Below, in pieces: positions 54,916 to 64,000 of a DNA stretch of 64,000 nucleotides (position 1 is the first letter of the stretch; every line of letters starts with the position of its first letter). Below the pieces are notes generated by a model that saw only the letters and a program-made list of their open reading frames with translations, was not told the DNA's origin and made no database searches. Position numbers and translations under genes: made by a program. The DNA lies in NCBI GenBank assembly GCA_029532415.1, contig JAQOTA010000050.1, positions 6,262,001-6,326,000 of the forward strand. Direction: 5' to 3'. Source of the DNA: Marasmius tenuissimus. Its lineage: Eukaryota > Basidiomycota > Agaricomycetes > Agaricales > Marasmiaceae.

Positions 54916-57900
54916 CTAACGACGATTACGACTTTGACCACCCGCCGCTCCGCCACCTGTTCCTCCGGCAGCAGCACTCCGTCTCATCTCTTCCTCGTCC
55001 AGGCCGGCCTCTGCCAAAATTTTCTCTACTTCTTTAAGGATAGGTTTGTATTCAGCTGTGGTAGCGGCGGTCAGTCATCGTGAGAAAGACGGTGGAACGA
55101 AGGAGAATGAATGAAAACAAAATGAGAACTTGGAAGGTGTGCATTGTGAAAGGCAAGGTGCAATAGAGGACGGAGTTTGCGAGGGTTACGAAGGGTGAAG
55201 AGAAATGAGAGCAAGGGAAACAAGGGAAAGAAGGGGTAGCACGTACCATAACGTTCCTCAGCAAGTGCGAAGCCGTCTCGCCTAAGCATCTTGCCTCGAT
55301 GTTCACTCGATCCATGAGCCTTTTGCGACCAGTATTCCCCTGCGAAACCGTAGTCAGACGCCAATGCGGATGAGGGGCCAACAATGTCTTAACCCACTTG
55401 ATCGAGCGTAGAACATCGCCAGGGTCTCTCCAGGTAACGGTGTGCTGATGACATCCTCCGGTGAACGCGCTGCATCTTTGGAGACGCCCATGAACGCTGT
55501 AGCTTGCGATCTCAACGTATCAGTCTGCTAAGACAAAGCTCTCGATCAGAAGATCGTTCACTACAGGTGATGACACCCTCACCTCGGGTTCCTCCTCCTG
55601 TTGCTCTTCTTCCTCCTCGACCTCCAGTCTCTCAGCTTGCACTTTCTCTTTTTTCTTTCCTCTATCTTTCCTCCTCTTACCCTGAGCCTCCTCCTCGTCT
55701 CCGTCATTCCCATCGTCGTCCCCATCATCCTCATATCTATCTTCATCTTCATCTTCACTTCCGTCTTCCTCGTCGTCGTCGTCGTCGTCGTCGTCACCGT
55801 CGTCGTCACTGCTCTCATCATCACCCTCCCCGATAACGATACCACTCTCCTTCAAACACGTGAACCTATCCATCTTATCTAATTGAATTGAATAAAAATC
55901 GTCCAGCGTGTATTCGCGCGAGCCGCGTTCGAAGATCCCGCCATATCTAGGTTATCAAGGGGATCAGGTAAGCGTATGGCGGCACGAAGGGAGGCTCGGG
56001 ATACAAATACAAGGTAGGAATGGAACTAGAACTCGAAGGCAAAGACGGAACTAGAACTTACATGTACAACGCATTCCTCAACACAGCCAACATTGCGTTG
56101 TACCGTGGCAAAGGCACCGTCAGGCTCGGATCTTCTGAATCAACTTCGTCGCCTCCATCTGGATTTTGGGACGTAGAGGGGCGATTTGTTCCTGTCGCTG
56201 CGCTTGCGGTAGCGCCAGCGGGCGTAAGCGCAGGCTTCACCCGGGTCTTGACATTCTGTGGCGCGAATGGCTGGGCTGGCTTGCCCGAGGATTCATAACC
56301 CTGAGAGTTTTACACAGTTGTTAGTAACATCAGCGAGATGGAAAAGGCAGAGAGGTTGATAGTTGGGGAGGGATGGGGTGAAGGATACCCACCTCGTCGT
56401 CGTCGTCCTCATTTCCGTCGTCGTTCTCCTCGTCACTAGCCGCCTGTGCTTGCTCTTGTTCTTGTAGCCTTTCTTGCTCTTCCTCCTCTCTCTTTCGCTG
56501 CGCCGCAACCGCTGCCTGCTGTGCCTGTTTCTTCTTTTTCCCGCCTCCGCCTTTCTTCTTCGGTTTCTTCAATGTTAACGACATCCACCTTCCCTTACCA
56601 GTCCACTGGTACGCATTTCTATTGAGAGAAATTAATGAGCAAACCTATCCACAATTTCCCGAGAGGAACACGTTAACTCACAAATCGTTCCAGAATACAC
56701 TGTCCATCCCCTCCTCTCCCTTATCCTCGTCCGTCACGCCCCCGAACATTACCCCCACCCCCTTCGCAGCCCACGATGTCATCGTGCACCCCGTCCTTAA
56801 CGCCGGCGCGTACGCAGTAGAGGGTCGCTTTCTTTTTTCCCATTTAATCTGGAGTGGATCTTTTTCCTTGGGTGTAGCGCCTTTGCCTCCACCTCCCTTG
56901 GATTTAGTAGATTTAGTCAGAAGCGGGGAGGTGGGAGCAACGGGAGACTCGGGGGCGTCGGAGTCTGCCAGCGTTAACCTTTCCATTATTTTCCGTAGTT
57001 TCACGTTCCGGTGGTGGATAGGGAGTTCAAGGACAGAAACGGAGGATCGTGTGGGAGAGGGAGATAGATCCGCCATATGTACGTGACATGTCGGAGAGCG
57101 CAAAAAGAGAATAAAGAACGGAGGGGTTGGAGCAGAAAGAGGACGGCGATTAGCTGGAGGCGTTCAAATAAGAGTCCGCAGATGTTGACACATACTTGAG
57201 TAACCACGTATCCTCCAACATGACGCCGACCGGTCTCTGGCCCTTGACGTATTCTTTGCAATAGCCGCCTTCGGAGACGGAGGGTTCGTCAGCCCGAACT
57301 TGGGGTACAACAGTTGATGAGATAATTACCGTGGAGAATAATACCCTCTGGGGTGGAGAGGAATGAAAACCCACTCCTCGGCCTTCGGACAGAAAGTTAG
57401 CACCAGTATCGCAATACGGATAGAACGAAGCCGCGGTGTGTTTGGAGCAGCGGTTCTGACGAGAGGGCACTCACGAAGGTCTCGGATCGTTCTCTCGGAA
57501 CTCAACCTGCCTCCATTTGTACTCTTGGGTATCGAAAATCCATAAATCGTTTAGGTACCGGGCTAAAAAACGAGATCTAGTTCAGAACGGGTAGTATGCC
57601 GCATTGGTAAAGTTAACAGCGGGCTTACTAGTAATACCGGGGTCGTAAAACCCGCCAAATAGGACGATGTAGTGTTTCCAAACGGCCATCCTTCGACACC
57701 ACTATCAGCCTTGCAGGATCTCGCAATGGGGGGACTCATTCACCTACTTACCGACACCCGCTTCTCGCGCTCGGTACAATCTTGGTGTCTATTCGGTCCC
57801 AGCTATGGGTAGAGATGTCGAAACACCAAAAATCGCGGTAATGGTGAAAGGTAGTTTGATGCAAAGAGGAGAATTCGCCGCCTGTGATTAGGTCAACAAA

Positions 57901-58596
57901 AACAAGAAACGACAGGAAATTCATAGGTTTGCGCTCACCGAAAAGGAACAGTTTCCCACCTCCAGCAGCAGTCGCGGCTACTGCATGCGCTGACCTTGGT
58001 CCAGGACATGTGCGTGACACAAATTTGCGCCATTCGTCCTGGATTTCCATTTCAGCTGTTGTTCGTGTAGGCAAATGTCAAAGTACATACCTTTTCCGGG
58101 TTATATCTAAAGGTATCGTTGTACTAAAAGCAGAAGCTCCAGCAACTTCGAGGAGAAAATCGCGGAAAAACATACAAAGTGCTGAGGGCAAAAGACTTCA
58201 GAAAGGCTATGAATTCAAAACAAGATGCCACATACTGCTCTACCATCCTCACTGAACCATTCTCCTCCAATACACCACAGATGGTTCCCATTCGGGCACG
58301 CGGTTAATGTCGCATTCGCCCTTCTCGATGGTGGTCCTTCGACCAGTTCTTCGGTCACCGCATGTGCCGATTCCCATTCTCGACGGAACTAGCACATCAG
58401 GTCAGTAACTTCGCAGAATTTTGGTACTAACGATACGTACATTATCCAGAATGGCCTCCAAATCATCATCAGAATCTTCTTCTTTGTTATTACTTTTAGC
58501 CTTTTTCGTGGCTTTCTTCTCTGTTTTCAGAGCTGCTTTCGCCTTTTTCGCTGCCTTTGCTGCCTTGGCTGTGGATTTTTCCTTCTTTTTCGCCAT
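54916..58596 (-). CDS. Kelch-repeat protein, KLHDC4-like
   Basis: Beta-propeller protein resembling KLHDC4 and its fungal homologs; molecular role uncertain. Exons: 58441-58596, 58236-58388, 58091-58123, 57939-58038, 57752-57881, 57629-57690, 57475-57562, 57330-57382, 57196-57268, about 56682-56978, 56393-56618, 56062-56300, 55583-55946, 55398-55524, 55247-55339, 54916-55055; about 777 aa. The N-terminus is a Lys/Ala-rich basic run, then SDDDLEAILDNF. Kelch blades show the glycine doublets: GGEWFSEDG, FGGEFSSLHQTTFHHYRDFWCFD, LFGGFYDPGIT, HGGYCKEY, MFGGVTDEDKG and YGGIFERGSREYTLDDFYS. Long inserts lie between late blades: Lys-rich then Glu/Gln-rich (56618-56393), and a very acidic Asp/Glu tract (55820-55600) encoded in part by a CGT microsatellite on the plus strand. 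The C-terminus is basic and Gly-rich (QSRNRR). The 5' end of exon 10 is uncertain; the chosen acceptor keeps frame but leaves a 217-nt intron, unusually long for this locus. Confidence 0.87.
55771..55795 (+). repeat. CGT trinucleotide microsatellite inside the kelch gene
   Basis: Eight tandem CGT units followed by further imperfect units; on the minus strand they encode the aspartate run of the acidic tract. Length variation would change the protein without breaking the frame. Confidence 0.85.
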
Positions 58597-58943
58597 TGAC
58601 CTGTAATGAGTCTGACGAAGAGCAAATCAAGTCGATTAGATCGTGATGGTTCGTGTTCAAGAAAGGGAAAGTCACTCTGTCACGCTTTGTCACACGCGCG
58701 TGCTCCCTTGAATATTTTCTTCGACTTCTACTTCGACCACCCAAAGCAAGTAAGCTCTGTTGACTCTCTCAAGCTTCTGCTTGAATTCTTGGTGATGGGC
58801 CTCGAGGGGGTGAGGGTATTTCCCGGATATTCCTCGGGATATATCCTGCGCAAGCCCGAACTGGAGTCGGAGTCTGACTTTTATGCCTAGAAAAGGCAGT
58901 GAATGGCTCAGCATAGTACCCAGTAGCAATCGCCAAGCGCCAG
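58597..58943. other. Intergenic, divergent
   Basis: About 350 bp between the kelch gene and the broken nucleotidyltransferase-like gene; no gene recognised. Confidence 0.5.
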
Positions 58944-58952
58944 TATAAAAGG
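58944..58952 (+). promoter_or_regulatory. TATA box of the broken nucleotidyltransferase-like gene
   Basis: TATAAAAGG, about 50 bp upstream of the original ATG at 59000. The promoter has outlived the coding frame. Confidence 0.45.
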
Positions 58953-58999
58953 CTCCTCTTCAACAATCGCTTTTCTCCCTCCAGAATTACTCCTCCATA

Positions 59000-59980
59000 A
59001 TGCCCTCGGTACAGAGAAGATCTCAACCAGCCCCAGCTCCCCCGTAATATAACGAGCGTCCCAGTACGGACATACCATTCCCTTAATTACCGCCAAATTT
59101 GGGAAGTGATTTCTGCTGCATCAAGCGCCGCAGAGAAAGCAGGTTATGGATGCTACCTTTTTGGTAGTGCAGCGATTCATCTGCTATGCCCCGGCGCACG
59201 AGCGCCCGGAGATATAGACTTGGTCGTCTACCCCCTCGCACGGACGCCAACAGGCCGGCCTACACCCACCCTCGATGCAGAACGAGTGAAAGTAGAGATT
59301 CAGAGGCACGATCACCGGTTTTACCGCGTCAAAGCGAAGGATCCAAGCGCGAAGTATGCACCATTCTGGTTTTCCTATGAAAGTGACTGTCCCGATTTTA
59401 CCCAGTCCATCAAAGTCGACATCATACCAGTCGATAGTGAAGACCTCAAAATCCCAACGGCTCCCTTGAACAGACTCATTCGCGGCACCCATACCATAAA
59501 TGGCGCGGAAACACTCACCTTACACGTTATGCCGTTCTTTGCTTTACTTCTCATGAAGCTCAACGGTTGGCACGACAATTATATATCTCCGAAACCTTGG
59601 CTCCGAAGGAAAACAGCCACCGACATCATCGACGTTAAGGCCCTTTTGAACATAGTCGCGAAGAAGAACGAAACCTTAACAGCCCCACGGCATCAATGGT
59701 TCCCGGCTTGGTTCGTTGCCCGTGGAAGAGGACATGCTGGGAGTTCTTGGCAGAGAATCCGGATCTCAGTCATCTCACAGCGGAACTCGATCGTTGGATT
59801 CACCTCGGACTGATCAACGCTTCACAGGGTCAGGAGATTCGGCGAAAGTCGCTCAAGACAGTCAGGCTCGCTCGTGAGGCCCAGAGTCTCATTCAATCCG
59901 GTTTCGAGAACGAGTCGGATGGTCGGGATGCGAAGAAGTATTTGGCTCGATTCCTGGCAGGACCGGTCGAGCCTCAGTGA
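59000..59980 (+). pseudogene. Nucleotidyltransferase-like pseudogene (family member O)
   Basis: Paralog of the gene at 47703-48599. It begins MPSVQRR at 59000, but a TAA occurs at 59045-59047 and a frame change follows near 59090. The longest frame then runs from about 59106: CYLFGSAAIHL, GDIDLVVYP, SIKVDIIP, then VMPFFALLLMKLNGWHDN, so the whole catalytic pattern remains. Near 59735, in the sequence for GRGHA, one base is missing relative to the paralog and the remainder continues in another frame: WEFLAENPDLSH, RWIHLGLINAS, ending at 59980. With three lesions against a conserved motif core, this is a recently lost gene unless an unseen intron bridges the first two. An internal start at 59106 would still leave the late frameshift. 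Confidence 0.75.
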
Positions 59981-60862
59981 TATCCAGATGTATAACATGC
60001 AAGCCTCCTCTCGATCTCGAGTGAATGGTGGGCCTTACGATTTGGACGTGTAGAATTTGTATTTATTCAAAGCCTTATGTAAGTCAAAACAGTGGAACCT
60101 TTTTTCGTGAGTGGCCGATCCTTTTGTGCGTGGTAGCACATCGTTCGTGATGGCTATGTCTCTCGTTCCAGCTGTTGCAGTGAAACTTCAGTTGGCCTTG
60201 GATGGTCGACCAATTTAGTTTTAATATTGGTTAAGATGACTCGAGGTATTGTGAATGATTCAAATTATCTTGACACTAGACGCTTCGATGACGTCATTGT
60301 ATGAAACAGCCTTGAAGTTTAGACCCACATGGACCCACATTCCGGCAAATACCGCGGTTGCGGCCTCCATGTCCCACTATAGCTCTACTAAAACCCTTCG
60401 AAAACTTCGAAACCACCACTTTTTTGCTACTTTCGAACTATCAGAGACATCGTGAATTCATGCGCACGCCCAGACAAAACCTATTCAATAGTTAGTCAGC
60501 GAAAACGGGGCTGCCTCGAGTTCATCGTGGCTCGGCTCATCCATTTAGATGCGGGGATTCTAGCACTGCTCTACCTCTTCCACTCCAAATCCGAACCATG
60601 GTTTGTGGTGTCCTGTGATATTCTGGTTATCAAGCGTGAGAATCTCAACTCTGAAGTATATTGCTTCTACACCACGCCTTCGTGATTTACCTTACCCCTC
60701 GGCGGGCGAGATTCAAAGTCGGTCGTATTGAGGTCAAACCTTCTGACGAACAATACACCTTCGCAAAATCCGAATTACTGTGTCGCCGGGAAGAATTGAG
60801 GTTGAGTTAGGGTGGACCGATTTTCGGTTGGTTCCCGTAGGCAAAGGACATCCGGGGTTGAG
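59981..60862. other. Intergenic
   Basis: About 880 bp; no gene or repeat recognised. The right end carries the promoter of the dead P450. Confidence 0.5.
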
Positions 60863-60871
60863 ATATATAAG
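60863..60871 (+). promoter_or_regulatory. TATA box of the dead P450 paralog
   Basis: ATATATAAG, about 40 bp before the ATG at 60905, matching the element of the intact paralog (5976-5984). Confidence 0.5.
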
Positions 60872-60904
60872 TGGGTGTGTCCTGAAGGTAAAAAACAAAC
60901 AAAT

Positions 60905-63075
60905 ATGCTGAGCTCCCATCCAGTTTTCACTGCAGCCGCTGCGCTAGGCGTTGTACGTTATTTTCGTCGATGAATTCATGAATTAAGGTGGCTGACCCCG
61001 TAACTTCCAGGCTAATCACCTCTATCTCAAACGATACAAACCACGTCGGACGGCACTGCCGCAGACCGTGGCTTGCCTCCTCCTACAGCCTACTCTCCTT
61101 CTCTTTCTTTTTCGTCATTACACGTCTCTGGATATCTCGTTTTCAGGAATACTTTCAGCAACCTCGGTCTTCTTCGCGTCATTGGCAACATCGATCGTCT
61201 TCTATCGCCTCTCTCCGTTTCATCCCCTTGCCAAAGTTCCAGGGCCTTTGCTATTCCGAATCTCGAAGATTTGGAATTTATACCTAGCTTGGAGAGGCGA
61301 CCACCACGTTATGTTGAAATCACTGCACGACCAATATGGTCCTATCGTTCGTACAGGTAAGTATGTCGTAGAGGAGTGCGACCCAAACCTAAACCTCGTC
61401 ATCCACGCAGGACCAAATGATATTTCTGTGATTGACTCCGAGTCAGTGAAATCTGTTCTCGGATCAGAAGGCTTGGGGAAAGGCCCTGGTAAGTCGAATC
61501 TTTTCCAGAGACCAGAACTCCTAACCCAAAACTTTCTGCGGCCTGCAGGATACCTCAACTTCAAGATTTCACATCAACCGTATCCCCTTATCGCAATGCC
61601 TACGGGGGATGCTCGAATCGACCGTCGTCGAGTTTGGAGTAGAGGGTTCACATCGGAGTCCATAAAGGAATACTAACACATCATCGTCGATAAAGCAACC
61701 CAGCTGGCGGACGGATTGAACGGACGGATTAACTCTGAGGTAGACCTCGGGCAGTGGTTGGGTTTTTTCGCGTACGTGTCTCCAATTACACCCCAGCGCA
61801 TCCCTCACTCACTGGATTTGATGATGTAGTTTTGATTTTATGGCGGAAATGATGTGAGTACCTGCTTCTTTCGCTCTGTAATTTTCCTCATTCTTGACTA
61901 ATAGGTTCGGTGGAGGCTCTGGACCATTGAAAGACGGCAAAGATACTGATGGAGCTCTGGAGGTCCTCCGAAAGGGAGTGGGGTACGTGGTAACCCACTT
62001 GACGCTGTTCTCTTCTAACACCTCTTCGTGCTTAGAATCAGTCAGATCATGACCCAGGTCCCGTGGCTTTCCCACTTTGTCAGGTTCATACCTGCCATAT
62101 CCCGGAACGAAATTCGTTTGAGAGATTTCAGTGTCAATTGGTGTACTCGCAGGATCCAAAATGGCGCGGAAAAGAAGGATTTGTGGTATCACCTGGTTCG
62201 TAAATTTCAACGTTACGCATGTACACAGAGCGTAGACTCACATGGATTTTGGCTAACTCAGACCGACGAAGCGGGCCATGAGAAAGTCAAACCAACTTCA
62301 GCTGTCGTAGCCAGTGATAGTGCATTGGCAATCGTCGCAGGCTCGGATACGACGTCAACAGCCATGAGTCATGACAAACCTATTCTGGTGTCTGATGGCA
62401 CATCCTACCGTGTACAAACAGCTTCAAGAAGAGGTCGACAGAGAGTATCCGGCGGGTATTGACCCATTGGTAGACACTTCGAGGTTCGGGAACATGAAGT
62501 TCCTGAATGCCTGTCTGTAAGTCACGATCTTGATGACGCATAAAAAAGCTTGAGACTCACCAGCCTCTTTGCAGGAATGAATCCCTTCGACTATTTCCCC
62601 CAGTACCCACCAATGGCCCCCGTGTAGTCACCGAAGGGAGTGGAGGGAGGGTTATTTCCGGACAGTGAGTGTCTTCTACAAAATCATCCCCCGTCGCTAT
62701 TCCTTATACATCTCTAGCTTCATCCCCGAAGGCACTCAAGTTCTCGTTCCACCATACGTTGTTCATCGCAGCCCAGAGAACTTTTCCCCTAGCCCAGATG
62801 CCTTCGTACCAGATCGATGGGTGTCAGATACACGAGACGCCCGGGAAAGGATTCAGAGAGCGGATCCTTTCATTCCGTTCTCATATGGTCCGACAAACTG
62901 TGTAGGAAAGAACCTAGCCAGGCTCGAAATACTCATGGTCGTCACCATGTTGGTGCAAAAGTTCCAGTTTGAATTCGCAAAAGCTTTCGATTGGAAGGAG
63001 TGGCCGAATAAGCAGACTGACGTCCTTATAATTTTGAGCGAGCCTTTGAAGGTGAATTTAAAGGCTCGAGCGTAG
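60905..63075 (+). pseudogene. Cytochrome P450 pseudogene (paralog of the gene at 3759-5935)
   Basis: All nine exons of the intact paralog are recognisable at the same phase: 60905-60952, 61011-61356, 61411-61488, 61549-61771, 61830-61853, 61905-61982, 62036-62516, 62575-62664, 62718-63075. Two lesions disable it. A Gln codon has become TAA (61674-61676) in exon 4, after SESIKEY. In exon 7 a 7-bp tandem duplication of GTCATGA (62368-62374) follows GCCATGA and shifts the frame inside the I-helix region (exon length 481 against 474). Splice sites, promoter, hinge KVPGPLLF, ExxR exon and heme loop FSYGPTNCVGKNLA are intact, so inactivation is recent. It sits at the opposite end of the window from its partner, in opposite orientation. 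Confidence 0.88.
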
Positions 63076-64000
63076 AATTGCAACGATTACTGCATCCAAC
63101 AACCAAGATGATCGATATACGAATCAATATGCGAGGATAGCCATATATCATGGACATACTGACCGCTAGATATTCTCCTGACGTACTCGTTTCCATCTTT
63201 ATAATGAAAACATCGGAATTTCTTGCTTGACATCGCCTCCAGGCCTTCCATAGTTATTCATCTTCCTCCGAGTCGGCCCCTTCACGCCCCTTTAAGGATA
63301 TTGAAGAACTACCCTTGCAAGGCCAGTTTCGATGAAAGAAAACTGATCTAGGTCTCATCTTGAGGTAAAATTGACCCTTTGGTGAGTCGGACGATGAGTC
63401 TTTCCGAGAGAGATGGCCTTGGTCAGCGTTTATCGATGATTCCCGCTACTGACGTAAGGAAGTAGAAGGGTATTTCCCGCTACTGATGTAATCAGTAGAA
63501 GGGTTTTATCCGAACCTCAAAACCGCAAACAAAACCGAAAACGTGACCCATAGGCGCCCAACAGGCGCTCAACACGTGAAAACGTCGTGACTTTTTCCAA
63601 CCGCCATTTTTGTCCAACGGAAAGTGCACTGAGAGTCGAAGAATGACACACAGCATACAGTCTCTATATGACCGATTTGATCCGCGTGTGATCTGGACAC
63701 TGAGTCAAGTCGCCCGCTATGAATCTTTCGTCTTTTACTCTTTCTCACTGTAACCTGTCCGAGTCACATCGATGTCGTGGGAAGTTTTGGGGAAGTTGTT
63801 TGGTTTCGCGCAAGTCGGATATATTACGAGCTCAGTCCCGCAAGGAAGACATCTATCCATCTAGTTCATGGCTCAGCTCACTCAGTTGACGAAGAGGAGA
63901 ATTCTTCATCAAAGGCAATTAAAAAAGCTCCTCTCAAATCTCCCAGGCGAGGAGCTCTATAAAGATTTCTACGTCTTGACTCCAGCCTGAGTCAATACCT
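63076..64000. other. Intergenic
   Basis: Last 925 bp; no gene recognised. It holds one short tandem repeat pair, listed separately. Confidence 0.5.
63439..63504. repeat. Tandem pair of a 33-bp repeat
   Basis: Two adjacent imperfect copies, 63439-63471 and 63472-63504. Both contain TTCCCGCTACTGA and end in AGTAGAAGGGT; they differ mainly in the middle (CGTAAGGA against TGTAATC). Function unknown. Confidence 0.7.

Noticed and set aside
55504..55882. Plus-strand frames rich in Arg/Pro/His or Leu/Val/Phe
   Set aside because: Antisense readings of the acidic low-complexity tract of the kelch gene.
1..64000. tRNA, rRNA or CRISPR features
   Set aside because: No cloverleaf-like or repeat-spacer pattern was noticed by eye; a tRNA scan would be decisive and was not possible.

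Overview
This window reads as nuclear DNA of a filamentous basidiomycete, most likely an agaricomycete. The genes carry many short GT-AG introns of about 50-70 nt, TATA-type promoters lie close to the start codons, and the gene families fit: secreted M36 fungalysins, P450 monooxygenases, a GMC (aryl-alcohol-oxidase type) oxidoreductase, F-box proteins with an N-terminal coiled coil, and a seven-helix membrane protein of a type common in basidiomycetes. I cannot name the genus from sequence alone. Exon boundaries were placed by hand from splice consensus, reading frame and comparison between paralogs inside the window. No RNA gene or CRISPR array was seen. Layout, left to right: fungalysin 1 (537-3007, +); P450 B (3759-5935, -); fungalysin 2 (7875-10351, +, with a premature stop); a RidA-family protein (11338-11828, -); a duplicated piece carrying the 3' end of an F-box gene (about 12135-12870); a decayed GMC oxidoreductase (13650-16596, +); a 570-bp Mutator-like MITE candidate (17005-17574); the full F-box gene (19239-21407, -); two tandem fungalysins (21748-24203 and 26685-29117, both -); exocyst subunit Exo70 (31115-33537, +); the membrane protein (33716-35357, +); a cluster of nucleotidyltransferase-like genes (36083-40029, -); the CCAAT-binding subunit HAP3/NF-YB (41534-42098, +); fungalysin 5 (44563-47011, +); another nucleotidyltransferase-like gene (47703-48599, -); a second F-box-like gene (49013-51062, +); a second type of P450 (51668-53792, -); a KLHDC4-like kelch protein (54916-58596, -); a broken nucleotidyltransferase-like gene (59000-59980, +); and a dead paralog of P450 B (60905-63075, +). 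Two multigene families dominate. (1) Five M36 fungalysins share one 12-exon plan, including an 11-nt exon and a 5-nt micro-exon that encodes most of a conserved Val-Trp; they fall into an A/C/I subgroup and a G/H subgroup, and most share a core promoter. They should be secreted zinc proteases for extracellular protein breakdown. (2) Five nucleotidyltransferase-like loci (three intact, two broken) share a Gly-Ser...Asp-x-Asp...Asp pattern; I do not know their function and regard them as the best candidate for an undescribed family. The window is rich in recent duplication and decay: premature stops, frameshifts, a 7-bp tandem duplication, a 162-bp hairpin inserted in frame, a MITE, and truncated copies, beside conserved housekeeping genes (Exo70, HAP3, kelch, RidA).
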